This document shows positions 24,908 to 34,106 of a stretch of 64,000 bases of DNA, piece after piece. A program made the position numbers and the translations under genes. This DNA comes from Roseovarius sp. MMSF_3350 (GTDB lineage: Bacteria; Pseudomonadota; Alphaproteobacteria; Rhodobacterales; Rhodobacteraceae), in the NCBI RefSeq assembly GCF_030733425.1, contig NZ_JASHIZ010000001.1, positions 1-64,000 on the forward strand, read 5' to 3'. The notes beneath the pieces are model-generated. The model worked only from the letters and a program-made list of their open reading frames with translations. It was not told the DNA's origin and did not search any database. Position 1 is the stretch's first letter. Each line of letters begins with the position of its first letter.

Positions 24908-27900
24908 ACGACGCCTCCCAGCGCCAGATCGATGCCGCCCGGCCCGACCGCTCCACATGGTTGTCGGCCAATGCGGGTTCGGGCAAGACCAAAGTGCTGA
25001 CCGACCGGGTCGCACGGCTGCTTCTGGCCGGAACAGACCCGCAAAACATCCTGTGCCTGACCTATACCAAGGCCGCCGCATCCGAGATGCAGAACCGCCT
25101 GTTCGACCGTCTCGGCGAATGGGCGATGCAGTCCGACGCGGAGCTGGAACGGCAATTGACCAACCTTGGCATCGACGCGCCCGTCACGCATGAGCGCCTG
25201 CGCGAGGCGCGGCGGCTTTTTGCGTTGGCCATCGAAACGCCGGGCGGGCTGAAGATCCAGACCATCCACTCCTTCTGCTCCGCCCTGCTGCGACGCTTCC
25301 CGCTCGAGGCCGGGGTCAGCCCTCAGTTCACCGAGATGGAAGACCGCGCCGCCGCGCTGCTGCGGTCCGAGGTTGTCGAGAAAATCGCCAGCGGCCCCGA
25401 CGCTCAGGTGCTTTACGATCTGGCCGAGCAATATACCGGCGAAGACCTGGATAGCCTGACGCAGGAAATTGTCGGCAAGCGGGACCTGCTGTCCGGACCG
25501 ATCCGCGATGGCGATCTGTCGAGCCTTTTTGGCCTGAAACCGGACGACACCGAGCAGGGGCTCGTGGCTTCGGTCTTTCTGGGCGGCGAGGCGGATCTGA
25601 TTGCCGATCTCCTGCCGCTCCTGACGGCCGGCAGCAAGACCGATGCCATCGCTGCGGTCAAGCTGACCATGGCCGATATCCCATCGCTTCAGGCCTTGCC
25701 GGTCCTGGAGGGAGTGTTTCTGACCGGCAGCGGTGCCAAATCGCCGTTTTCGGCCAAGATAGGCTCTTTCCCGACCAAAGCTGTCCGCGAAGACAACCCG
25801 GACCTGATCGAGAAACTCAATGCGTTCATGACCCGCGTCGAGGCCGGCCGCGATACCCGGCTTGCGCTCGATGCCCGTGCCGCGGCGCGGACACTGCACC
25901 GCTTTGCCGCCATCTTCCTGCCCGCTTACGCCGCCGCCAAGGAAGCGCGCGGCATGCTGGATTTCGACGATCTCATCCTGCGCAGTCGGGACCTTTTAAA
26001 CGATCCCAAGGTCGCAGACTGGGTGCTTTTCAAGCTCGACGGCGGCATCGACCACATCCTTGTCGACGAAGCGCAGGATACCAGCCCGGTGCAGTGGAAA
26101 TTGATCGAACGCCTGTCGCAGGAATTCACCAGTGGTACCGGCGCACGCGCCGACCGCCAGCGCACAATCTTCGTCGTTGGCGACAAAAAACAGTCGATTT
26201 ACTCGTTTCAGGGCGCCGATCCCGAAGGATTCGACCGCATGAAGGCAGATTTTCGCAATAAGCTGGAAATCACCGAAGCGCCCCTTCAGGACATGGAGAT
26301 GGAGTTTTCCTTCCGCTCCGCACAGACCATCCTCTCGCTGGTCGACGAGACCTTTCAGGGGCTCGAGTCGAGCGGATTCACCCAGCGCGAAAAGCACAAG
26401 GCGTTTCACGCCGCCATGCCGGGCCGTGTCGATCTCTGGCCTCCCGTCGAGAAGGAAGAGGCCGAGGAACCGCCCCCGTGGTACGACCCCGTCGACATCA
26501 AGGCCCCCGGCGACCCGGCGACCCGTCTTGCCGCGCAAATCGCGCGCAACATCAAAACCATTCTCGGAACGCCCCTGCCATCCAAGGACGGCGGCAAAGC
26601 GCAGGCCATCACCGAAGGCGACATTCTCATTCTCGTACAGCGCCGGTCCGACCTCTTTCACGAGATCATCCGCGCCTGCAAATCCGAAGGCTTGTCCGTC
26701 GCCGGGGCCGACCGCCTGCGCGTCGGCGCGGAACTGGCCGTGCGCGATATCGCGGCGCTTCTCTCGTTCCTCGCCACGCCCGAAGACAATCTCTCGCTCG
26801 CAGCCGCCCTGCGCTCGCCGCTGTTCGGCTGGAGCGAGGGGCAGATCTTCGACCTCGCGCATTATCGCACTCAACGCTATCTCTGGCAGGCCCTGCGCGA
26901 CCGTGCGGCCGAGTTTCCCGAAACCCTCGCCATCCTGAACGATCTGCGCGGCGCCGCCGATTTCCTGCGCCCTTACGACATGATCGAGCGCATTCTCACC
27001 CGTCACGACGGGCGCGCCCGCCTTCTGTCGCGGCTCGGACCCGAGGCCGAGGACGGTATCGACGCGCTTTTGTCGCAGGCCATGGCCTATGAGCGCAACG
27101 CGGTCGACAGCCTGACGGGTTTTCTCGTCTGGATGGAAACCGACGACCTCGAAATCAAGCGCCAATTGGACAATGCGGGCAACCGGATCCGCGTTATGAC
27201 CGCGCATGCCGCCAAAGGGCTGGAATCGCCCATCGTAATCCTGCCCGACTGCGCCAAGCGCGATCTGCGCGTCGATTCCAGGCTCGTGGGGGCCGGCGAT
27301 ACCGCCGTCTGGCGGACGCGCAAGGATGATCTTCCCGCCGCGCTGCAGGCCATCGACGCCGCCGGGCGCGATGCGCAATGGGCCGAGCGCGACCGCCTGC
27401 TTTACGTCGCCATGACCCGGGCCGAGCAATGGCTGATCGTCGCCGCCGCAGGCGACCTTGATAAGGAGGGGCGCGACTGGTACAGCAAGGTGCGCGGCGG
27501 GATGCTGCGCTCGGACGCGGTTGAGCACGTCTTCGAGGGTGGTCAGGGATTGCGGCTGCAAAGCGGGAATTGGGCCGGGTTAGAGCCTGTTTATGCAGAT
27601 GTCACCGTCGCCGCGGCACCACTGCTCCCGCCGTGGTTCGCCGATCCCGCGCCGCCCGCGCCGCCCGCGCCAGAGACCCTCGCGCCGTCCGACCTTGGCG
27701 GCGACAAGGCCCTGCAGGGAGAGGCGGGGCTCGATGAGGACTCCGCCAAGCGCCGGGGAAGACAGATGCACCGCCTGCTGGAGATTCTGCCCCAGCATGA
27801 CATGGCCGCATGGCCCGCCACCGCGGCCTCGCTGCTGGCCCACGGGCCAGACGCGGCGCAGGGGCCGAACCTCGCCCAGCTTCTGGCAGAGGCGCAGACC

Positions 27901-28260
27901 GTTTTGTCTCAGGACCATCTGCGCCCGCTCTTCTCGTCCGAAGCGTTGGCCGAAGTGTCCGTTTCCGCCAACATAGACACGCTGAGCGGCCAACGCATTC
28001 ACGGCACGATCGACCGCCTGATCGTGACGCCCGAGAAAATCCTGGCTGTCGACTTCAAGACCAACGCCGTGGTACCCGACACGCCCCAGAACGTCCCGTC
28101 AGGGCTGTTGCGTCAGATGGGAGCCTATGCCCATGCCCTTCAACAGATTTATCCCGGCCGCACCATCGAGACCGCGCTGCTCTGGACCCGCACCGCCACG
28201 CTCATGCCGCTGCCACACGATCTTGTGACGCAAGCCCTGGCCGACACCCATATAGCTTGA
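24901..28260 (+). CDS. addA: Double-strand-break repair helicase/nuclease AddA
   Basis: This 1119-residue UvrD-type helicase has Walker A SANAGSGKTKVL near residue 20, Walker B HILVDEAQDTSP (about 385-396), motif VGDKKQSIYSFQGADP, and MTAHAAKGLESPIVILPD. The C-terminal nuclease domain starts at KRRGRQMHRLLEIL and contains ILAVDFKTN. It is the motor and 3' nuclease of AddAB. It overlaps addB by seven bases. trxA follows 58 bases downstream. Confidence 0.95.
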   Translation: MVDDASQRQIDAARPDRSTWLSANAGSGKTKVLTDRVARLLLAGTDPQNILCLTYTKAAASEMQNRLFDRLGEWAMQSDAELERQLTNLGIDAPVTHERLREARRLFALAIETPGGLKIQTIHSFCSALLRRFPLEAGVSPQFTEMEDRAAALLRSEVVEKIASGPDAQVLYDLAEQYTGEDLDSLTQEIVGKRDLLSGPIRDGDLSSLFGLKPDDTEQGLVASVFLGGEADLIADLLPLLTAGSKTDAIAAVKLTMADIPSLQALPVLEGVFLTGSGAKSPFSAKIGSFPTKAVREDNPDLIEKLNAFMTRVEAGRDTRLALDARAAARTLHRFAAIFLPAYAAAKEARGMLDFDDLILRSRDLLNDPKVADWVLFKLDGGIDHILVDEAQDTSPVQWKLIERLSQEFTSGTGARADRQRTIFVVGDKKQSIYSFQGADPEGFDRMKADFRNKLEITEAPLQDMEMEFSFRSAQTILSLVDETFQGLESSGFTQREKHKAFHAAMPGRVDLWPPVEKEEAEEPPPWYDPVDIKAPGDPATRLAAQIARNIKTILGTPLPSKDGGKAQAITEGDILILVQRRSDLFHEIIRACKSEGLSVAGADRLRVGAELAVRDIAALLSFLATPEDNLSLAAALRSPLFGWSEGQIFDLAHYRTQRYLWQALRDRAAEFPETLAILNDLRGAADFLRPYDMIERILTRHDGRARLLSRLGPEAEDGIDALLSQAMAYERNAVDSLTGFLVWMETDDLEIKRQLDNAGNRIRVMTAHAAKGLESPIVILPDCAKRDLRVDSRLVGAGDTAVWRTRKDDLPAALQAIDAAGRDAQWAERDRLLYVAMTRAEQWLIVAAAGDLDKEGRDWYSKVRGGMLRSDAVEHVFEGGQGLRLQSGNWAGLEPVYADVTVAAAPLLPPWFADPAPPAPPAPETLAPSDLGGDKALQGEAGLDEDSAKRRGRQMHRLLEILPQHDMAAWPATAASLLAHGPDAAQGPNLAQLLAEAQTVLSQDHLRPLFSSEALAEVSVSANIDTLSGQRIHGTIDRLIVTPEKILAVDFKTNAVVPDTPQNVPSGLLRQMGAYAHALQQIYPGRTIETALLWTRTATLMPLPHDLVTQALADTHIA

Positions 28261-28318
28261 CGCTCCCCATGCCGCTACATAGGTTCGCTGTCGAACCCGA
28301 GCTCAAGGAGAGACCAAG

Positions 28319-28639
28319 ATGGCCACCGTTGCCGTAACCGACGATACGTTCGATAGCGAAGTGAAGAACTCCGACATTCCCGTCGTGGTGGATTTCTGGG
28401 CCGAATGGTGCGGCCCCTGCAAGCAGATCGGCCCGGCGCTGGAGGAGTTGTCCGCAGAGATGGATGGCAAGGTCAAGATCGCCAAGGTGAACGTGGACGA
28501 GAACCCCAACTCGCCCTCGCAACTGGGCGTGCGCGGCATTCCGGCGCTCTTCATCTTCAAGAACGGCGAGGTCGTGTCGACCAAGACCGGCGCCGCCCCC
28601 AAGGCCGCGCTGCAAGGCTGGATCGAAGAGTCGATCTGA
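28319..28639 (+). CDS. trxA: Thioredoxin 1
   Basis: This 106-residue thioredoxin has the active site WCGPCK (about 31-36), VDFWAEW before it, and the cis-proline loop [15 protein letters not shown]. It is a general cytosolic disulfide reductase. AAGGAGA lies ahead of the ATG. A classical terminator follows 25 bases after the stop. Confidence 0.97.
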   Translation: MATVAVTDDTFDSEVKNSDIPVVVDFWAEWCGPCKQIGPALEELSAEMDGKVKIAKVNVDENPNSPSQLGVRGIPALFIFKNGEVVSTKTGAAPKAALQGWIEESI

Positions 28640-28664
28640 CGAACAGATGAATAGAATAGTGAAG

Positions 28665-28690
28665 GGGTCGCCTGCTGGGCGGCCCTTTTT
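28665..28690 (+). terminator. Rho-independent terminator of trxA
   Basis: GGGTCGCC pairs with GGCGGCCC (8 bp, one G-T wobble) across a 5-base loop, followed directly by TTTTT. The rest of the 309-base gap between trxA and hslV (28640-28948) holds GC-rich sequence and no recognisable gene. Confidence 0.85.
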
Positions 28691-28892
28691 CATTTAAGCA
28701 CCACGCGCGGAACAAAGGCGCAGCAAAGCTGCGCCGCCGCGCGTCGCCGGGCCGCCCCCCGGCACGGCGATTTGGCTAGGTATGGCTCCAACCTAAACTT
28801 TCACGGACTTGGCATACATAAAGTGCCCCGATCACCCGTCTATTCGCCGCACCGCGGCCCGTCGATGCGCGGCACCCATTTGCCCGCTCGGG

Positions 28893-28920
28893 TTGCCACC
28901 GCGCCTCACGCCTTCCATAT
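28893..28920 (+). promoter_or_regulatory. Possible heat-shock-type promoter of hslV
   Basis: TTGCCAC at 28893 and CCATAT at 28915-28920 are separated by about 19 bases after TTG, 28 bases before the hslV ATG. This resembles RpoH-type promoters of Rhodobacterales only loosely. The call rests mainly on position and the known heat-shock nature of hslVU. Confidence 0.25.
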
Positions 28921-28948
28921 AGGTCCAAAGATCAAAGGAGCCCCGACC

Positions 28949-29500
28949 ATGAGCGATTTCCCCGGCTGGCACGGCACAACCATCATCGGCGTCCGCAAAG
29001 GCGGGCAGGTCGTCGTCGCGGGCGACGGGCAGGTCAGTCTTGGCGACACCGTCATCAAGGGCACCGCCCGCAAGGTCCGCCGCATCAGCCCCGGCGGCTA
29101 TGACGTGGTCGCCGGTTTCGCCGGCTCCACCGCCGATGCCTTCACCCTGCTGGAACGGCTGGAGTCGAAGCTGGAAGCGACCCCGGGCCAGCTGCAACGC
29201 GCCAGTGTCGAACTCGCCAAGGATTGGCGCACCGACAAGTATTTGCAAAAGCTCGAGGCGATGCTGATCGTCACCGACGGCTCGCAGCTTTACGTGATCA
29301 CCGGCGCGGGCGACGTGCTGGAACCCGAACACGATGTCGCCGCCATCGGCTCGGGCGGGAACTATGCGCTGGCCGCCGCGCGCGGCATGATCGACAGCGA
29401 CAGGTCCGCCGAACAGATCGCGCGGGATGCCATGGCCATCGCCTCGGACATCTGCGTCTACACCAACGGCAACCTGACCGTGGAGTCCATCAGCGCATAG
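28949..29500 (+). CDS. hslV: ATP-dependent protease peptidase subunit HslV
   Basis: This is a 183-residue protein. The motif [12 protein letters not shown] near the N-terminus supplies the N-terminal catalytic threonine after processing; [21 protein letters not shown] is typical of HslV. With HslU it forms a proteasome-like protease for misfolded proteins. The start is the ATG at 28949 with AAGGAG 8 bases ahead; a longer open frame from 28772 is not coding. hslU lies downstream, separated by a membrane-protein gene. Confidence 0.95.
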   Translation: MSDFPGWHGTTIIGVRKGGQVVVAGDGQVSLGDTVIKGTARKVRRISPGGYDVVAGFAGSTADAFTLLERLESKLEATPGQLQRASVELAKDWRTDKYLQKLEAMLIVTDGSQLYVITGAGDVLEPEHDVAAIGSGGNYALAAARGMIDSDRSAEQIARDAMAIASDICVYTNGNLTVESISA

Positions 29501-29608
29501 CGAGCGCTTGGCGAGCATCGCTCGTCAGTCAGGGCAGGTCGGAATGCGGTCTTTCTTTCGTCCAAACGGTCCATTAGTGCTGGCGCGAAGACGACCAGAG
29601 GACTTTGC

Positions 29609-30688
29609 ATGACCCTGACCCAGGACGACCTGCGCGCCGCCACCGCCGCCGGCATCATCGACGAGGCCCAGGCCGCGCGCCTCAGCGCCCTCTCGCACGA
29701 ACGCGCGGGCCGCATCGCCCGGCGTGCCAACGAGGATGAACCGTTCGAGCTCTTTTCGGGTTTTGCCGAGATCTTCATCTCGCTCGGCCTGATCCTGCTG
29801 ACCTCGGGCGCCGTGACCTTCGCCTTTGCCGCGGGCGGGGTGGTGTTCGTCATGGCGGCGCTCATGGCCGTCGGCTGGTTCGCGGCCCATTACTTCACGC
29901 TGAAACGCCGGATGAGCCTGCCCTCCATCGTGCTGGTCTGCACCTACGCCACCGGCGCGGGCGGGCTGATCGGCTTTGTGCTCGACATGATCGGCCTTAC
30001 CTCCGGCGCATTAGCGGCCATCCTCCTCGGCCTCGGCGGCATGGCCTCGATCCTGCTGCATTACCGCCGCTTCCGCGTGCCGTTCTCGATGCTGCTCGTC
30101 GGTCTTTACGGCTTCATGACGATCTACGCGATCACCACCGAAACCAGCCCCGTCGACACATTGATGTCCGGCAGTTTCCGGAGCCTCTTCGACCTGCGCC
30201 AGGGCGGGTCCCTGGCCATCGGCACGCTGATCTTCGGCATTCTCGCCTTCATCGCCGGCCTCTGGTTCGACATGCAGGACCCGCACCGCATCGGCCGCCG
30301 CGCCCGCTCGGCCTTCTGGCTGCACCTGCTGGCCGCGCCCGCGCTGGTGAACACGGTTATGATGACCGTCTACAATTTCGACGGCGCGCTCGGCACGATC
30401 CTCACCATCATCGGCTTCCTTCTGGTCACCTGCCTTGCGCTGGTGATCGACCGCCGTTCCTTCCTGACCGCCGGCATGGGCTATCTCGCCGCGGTGATCT
30501 ACTGGCTCTTCAGCATGGATGGCGGCGGCACGCAGTTGCCGCTCCTGATGCTCGTCATCGGCGCCTTCATCACCGGCCTCGGCACCTTCTGGACCCACCT
30601 TCGCGTCGCCCTCATGCGCGCCCTGCCCAAATTCCCCGGCAAGACCCGCCTGCCCCCCTATGACGACGCCACCGCAACCTCCGAGTAA
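29609..30688 (+). CDS. Polytopic membrane protein of unknown function
   Basis: This is a 359-residue protein. A soluble helical N-terminus (about 1-50, LRAATAAGIIDEAQAARLSAL) resembles the start of DUF2157-like membrane proteins. About ten membrane helices follow from residue 55 to 335, and there is a short basic C-terminal tail. No catalytic motif is visible. It lies between hslV and hslU on the same strand, so it may be cotranscribed with the protease genes; whether it has anything to do with proteolysis is unknown. Confidence 0.7.
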   Translation: MTLTQDDLRAATAAGIIDEAQAARLSALSHERAGRIARRANEDEPFELFSGFAEIFISLGLILLTSGAVTFAFAAGGVVFVMAALMAVGWFAAHYFTLKRRMSLPSIVLVCTYATGAGGLIGFVLDMIGLTSGALAAILLGLGGMASILLHYRRFRVPFSMLLVGLYGFMTIYAITTETSPVDTLMSGSFRSLFDLRQGGSLAIGTLIFGILAFIAGLWFDMQDPHRIGRRARSAFWLHLLAAPALVNTVMMTVYNFDGALGTILTIIGFLLVTCLALVIDRRSFLTAGMGYLAAVIYWLFSMDGGGTQLPLLMLVIGAFITGLGTFWTHLRVALMRALPKFPGKTRLPPYDDATATSE

Positions 30689-30751
30689 CCGCACCTTGCG
30701 TTTCGCCCCCCCATGCTTACGTTCCCCCGTAACGCAACCACAGGACGCCCC

Positions 30752-32062
30752 ATGACCGACCTCACCCCGCGCGAAATCGTCTCGGAACTCGACCGCTACA
30801 TCATCGGGCAAAAGGACGCCAAGCGCGCCACCGCCGTCGCCCTGCGCAACCGCTGGCGCCGCAAGCAGCTCTCCGACGACCTGCGGGAAGAGGTCTATCC
30901 CAAGAACATCCTGATGATCGGCCCCACCGGCGTGGGCAAAACCGAGATCTCCCGCCGCCTGGCAAAACTCGCCCGCGCCCCCTTCATCAAGGTCGAGGCG
31001 ACCAAGTTCACCGAGGTCGGCTATGTCGGCCGCGATGTCGAACAGATCATCCGCGACCTCGTCGACAGCTCCATCGCCCAGACCCGCGACTTCATGCGCG
31101 AAGACGTCAAATCCCGCGCCCACCAGCAGGCCGAGGATCGCGTCATCGCCGCCATCGCCGGCGAGGATGCCCGCGAATCCACGCGCGAGATGTTCCGCAA
31201 GAAGCTCAAGGATGGCCTGCTCGACGACACCGAGATCGAGCTTGACGTCGCCGACACCTCCAACCCCCTCGGCATGATGGACATCCCCGGCCAGCCCGGC
31301 GGCGGCCAGATGGGCATGATGAATCTCGGCGACATCTTCGGCAAGGCCTTCGGCGGCCGCACCACCCGCAAGAAGATGACCGTCCGCGAAAGCTACGACA
31401 TCCTGATTTCCGAGGAAGCCGACAAGCTCTTGGACGACGAAACCGTCAACCGCACCGCCCTGGAAGCGGTCGAGCAGAACGGCATCGTCTTCCTCGACGA
31501 GATCGACAAGGTCTGCGCCCGGCAAGAGGCCCGCGGCGGCGACGTCTCGCGCGAGGGGGTGCAGCGCGACCTCTTGCCCCTGATCGAGGGCACGACCGTC
31601 TCGACCAAGCATGGCCCGGTCAAGACCGACCACATCCTCTTCATCGCAAGCGGCGCCTTCCACATCGCCAAGCCGTCCGACCTCTTGCCCGAACTTCAGG
31701 GCCGCCTCCCCATCCGGGTCGAACTGCGCGCCCTCACCGAGGAAGATTTTGTGCGCATCCTGACCGAGACGGACAACGCCCTGACCCGCCAGTATTCCGC
31801 CCTCATGGGGACCGAGGAGGTGACCGTCGAATTCACCGAGGACGGCATCAAGGCCCTCGCCCGCATCGCGGCGGAGGTCAACCAGACCATCGAGAATATC
31901 GGCGCGCGCAGGCTCTATACCGTGATGGAACGCGTGTTCGAGGAACTCAGCTTCACCGCGCCGGATCGCGCCGGCGAGAAGGTGGTCGTGGACGAAGCCT
32001 TCGTGGACGCCAACCTGGGCGAGCTGATGAAGTCGACGGATTTGAGCAGGTATGTTTTGTAG
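30752..32062 (+). CDS. hslU: HslUV protease ATPase subunit HslU
   Basis: This 436-residue AAA+ protein begins [19 protein letters not shown] and has Walker [10 protein letters not shown] (about 57-65), [11 protein letters not shown], Walker [10 protein letters not shown] and a C-terminal LSRYVL, the tail that docks into HslV. It unfolds substrates for HslV. I start at 30752; the frame is open for 13 more codons without family sequence. A much more AT-rich gene starts 34 bases after its stop. Confidence 0.95.
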   Translation: MTDLTPREIVSELDRYIIGQKDAKRATAVALRNRWRRKQLSDDLREEVYPKNILMIGPTGVGKTEISRRLAKLARAPFIKVEATKFTEVGYVGRDVEQIIRDLVDSSIAQTRDFMREDVKSRAHQQAEDRVIAAIAGEDARESTREMFRKKLKDGLLDDTEIELDVADTSNPLGMMDIPGQPGGGQMGMMNLGDIFGKAFGGRTTRKKMTVRESYDILISEEADKLLDDETVNRTALEAVEQNGIVFLDEIDKVCARQEARGGDVSREGVQRDLLPLIEGTTVSTKHGPVKTDHILFIASGAFHIAKPSDLLPELQGRLPIRVELRALTEEDFVRILTETDNALTRQYSALMGTEEVTVEFTEDGIKALARIAAEVNQTIENIGARRLYTVMERVFEELSFTAPDRAGEKVVVDEAFVDANLGELMKSTDLSRYVL

Positions 32063-32096
32063 GGTATAGCTAAGCCTGCTATCTGAAGCGCATAAG

Positions 32097-33875
32097 TTGA
32101 GCGAGGGTTTTCAAAAGTTGCCAGATTATCTAAGCGGTTTGGCCATACAATTTTACCGTGGGATAGGCCCTAATACGCAGTATATCGGACCTTTTTCGGA
32201 TTTGAATTTCTTCATTGGTCCAAACAACTCAGGGAAGTCGACGGTTCTGAATTTCTTGAACGAGCGGCTTACTTTCGCGAAACATAATAAAAGCTTGAGT
32301 TCAGCCGATCGTACTGTCGATGACTATAGGGGCGAAGAGTCCGGTACAACGACTGGCGCGCTCGGTATCCCTACTGAACAGTTTAAGGCCTCGATACGTG
32401 AGAAAGTAAGTGATGCAGATCTCGTATCTTGGGGTATCGCTGACGGGATAGACAAACTTGTAGCTAAGCTGGAGCACAACGGTTTTGTCTGGATACATAA
32501 CGATACGCCAAACAAATCCATCGGCTATCTACATGAGCCCGAAGTAGAAGACTATGTAGGACTTTTTCACGATCACCAATGGCAGCATCTTTGGTCTAGA
32601 CTGACTAGGTCGAATGGTGGCGGACTCACGCAGCATTGGATTCCACAAACCCTTAGTTCGTTTTTGAGCCTGCAAACTATACCAAGCGTCGAAGTCTCTT
32701 TAATCCCAGCGAAACGCCAATTGGGGCCACGGGATGAAAATTTCGACGACTTATCTGGAAGGGGTCTCATTGATCATCTGGCCGAGATTCAAAATCCAGA
32801 CCATCATGAACGCGAGCGCAAGGAAACTTTTGATCAAATAAATCATTTTGTTCAGTCGGTCACAGGCAATCCCGAAGCTATGCTAGAAGTGCCAAGTAAT
32901 CGGAATCATGTTCTGGTTCATATGGACAGTAAGGTTCTACCTCTTTCGTCACTTGGAACCGGGATTCATGAGGTTATCCTCCTGGCGGCGTTTTGTACTA
33001 TCTTCCAAAACCGAGTGATGTGCATTGAAGAGCCGGAAATACATCTGCATCCAATTCTCCAACGTAAGCTCGTGGATTATCTAAAAGAGCAAACTGAAAA
33101 TCAGTATTTCATCGCGACACATTCGGCAACATTTATTGATACACCTGAAGCATCTATTTTCAGGGTTCGAAACGATGGTTCAGAAACTACAATAGTCTCG
33201 ACTATTTCAAGAAAAGAGCGTCGTGGAATATGCTCTGATTTAGGCTATCAAGCGTCAGACATCGTACAATCCAACGCGATAGTTTGGGTTGAGGGGCCCT
33301 CCGACAGAATATACTTCAAACATTGGTTAAGCGCCGTAGCGCCTGATCTCATTGAAGGCATACACTTCAGCATAATGTTCTTCGGTGGCGGGCTAATTCG
33401 TCATCTAAGCGCAGACGACGAAGCGATAGATGAATTTATCAAGCTTCGACAATTGAACCGGCATATTGCTGTAGTCATGGACAGTGACAAATCATCACCA
33501 TCGGTTTCCTTGAAAAAGCCCGTCGAGCGTCTCAAGGCGGAATTGAACGACGGTGAAAGTGTCGCTTGGATAACAGCAGGTCGAGAGATCGAAAATTACG
33601 TAAGACCTGAGTTGCTTCAGAGTGCATTGTCGCGAGTGCATTCTCGTATCTACAAGAAACCTCATAAGACCGGAAAATACGATCACTCATTTTACTTCGA
33701 ACGGAAGAACGCCCGGAAAGCCGCAGACAAGGTTTACAAAGACAGCGACAAGGTCGGCGCTGCAAGGCTCGTTTGCGAGGAAGCGCCCGACTTGGACGTA
33801 TATGACCTTAAGGATCGCATGAACGAGGTTGTTGCGATGATCAGACGCGCTAACGGGTTGGAGTCACGTCTTTGA
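32097..33875 (+). CDS. OLD-type ATPase/TOPRIM nuclease, probably acquired
   Basis: This is a 592-residue protein. An ABC/SMC-like ATPase domain has Walker A IGPNNSGKST (about 40-49), Walker B CIEEPEIHLHP (about 308) and FIATHSATFID. It is followed by a TOPRIM nuclease domain with WVEGPSDRIYF (about 396), VVMDSDKS (about 459) and GREIENY (about 495). This is the layout of class 1 OLD nucleases, several of which act in phage defence. No GajB-type helicase partner or AriB-like gene is adjacent. The start is uncertain: TTG at 32097 fits the frame but has a weak ribosome site. The base composition is visibly poorer in GC than on both sides and the codon use is mixed, which suggests transfer. Confidence 0.8.
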   Translation: MSEGFQKLPDYLSGLAIQFYRGIGPNTQYIGPFSDLNFFIGPNNSGKSTVLNFLNERLTFAKHNKSLSSADRTVDDYRGEESGTTTGALGIPTEQFKASIREKVSDADLVSWGIADGIDKLVAKLEHNGFVWIHNDTPNKSIGYLHEPEVEDYVGLFHDHQWQHLWSRLTRSNGGGLTQHWIPQTLSSFLSLQTIPSVEVSLIPAKRQLGPRDENFDDLSGRGLIDHLAEIQNPDHHERERKETFDQINHFVQSVTGNPEAMLEVPSNRNHVLVHMDSKVLPLSSLGTGIHEVILLAAFCTIFQNRVMCIEEPEIHLHPILQRKLVDYLKEQTENQYFIATHSATFIDTPEASIFRVRNDGSETTIVSTISRKERRGICSDLGYQASDIVQSNAIVWVEGPSDRIYFKHWLSAVAPDLIEGIHFSIMFFGGGLIRHLSADDEAIDEFIKLRQLNRHIAVVMDSDKSSPSVSLKKPVERLKAELNDGESVAWITAGREIENYVRPELLQSALSRVHSRIYKKPHKTGKYDHSFYFERKNARKAADKVYKDSDKVGAARLVCEEAPDLDVYDLKDRMNEVVAMIRRANGLESRL

Positions 33876-33963
33876 ACACCCAATCTCATTAGAAAGCTAC
33901 AGGCGGTTAAAATTCGATTTACTCCCAACCCACCGCCCTCCCTCTTAACCCCCAAAAACCCCA

Positions 33964-34012
33964 AAAATCGCACCGTCGGCATACCACCCAAATACCGACG
34001 CGATACCGACGT
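33964..34012 (+). repeat. ATACCGAC element, copy A
   Basis: A 49-base element matches the reverse complement of 59696-59744 at 44 of 49 positions. It contains GTCGGCAT (an inverted, one-mismatch copy of ATACCGAC) and two direct copies of ATACCGAC spaced 11 bases apart. A third ATACC lies another 11 bases upstream, so the unit is in helical phase. It sits in the 231-base gap ahead of the MFS gene. Confidence 0.75.
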
Positions 34013-34106
34013 TCCGTTTTGGCCTGTCCGGGGGGCGTTAACGAATCAGATCGCACCCCTTTGAATTCGCTTTTCTTCGCCGGGGTTTCGGGCCACGAAG
34101 GGGGCC

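Noticed and set aside
25996-27561. A 521-codon open frame on the minus strand opposite addA
   Set aside because: The helicase motifs of addA are clear on the plus strand; the opposing frame has none.
30011-31663. A 550-codon open frame on the minus strand opposite hslU and the membrane-protein gene
   Set aside because: It spans two real genes on the other strand and has low-complexity Gly/Ala/Asp composition typical of antisense GC-rich frames.
33906-33920. TTAA-N7-TTTA as a CtrA site after the OLD-type gene
   Set aside because: It has one mismatch and lies in AT-rich sequence where such matches are expected by chance, with no gene start close by.
32063-34106. Flanking direct repeats or attachment sites around the OLD-type nuclease gene
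   Set aside because: No matching sequences of useful length were found on the two sides, and there is no integrase or tRNA end.
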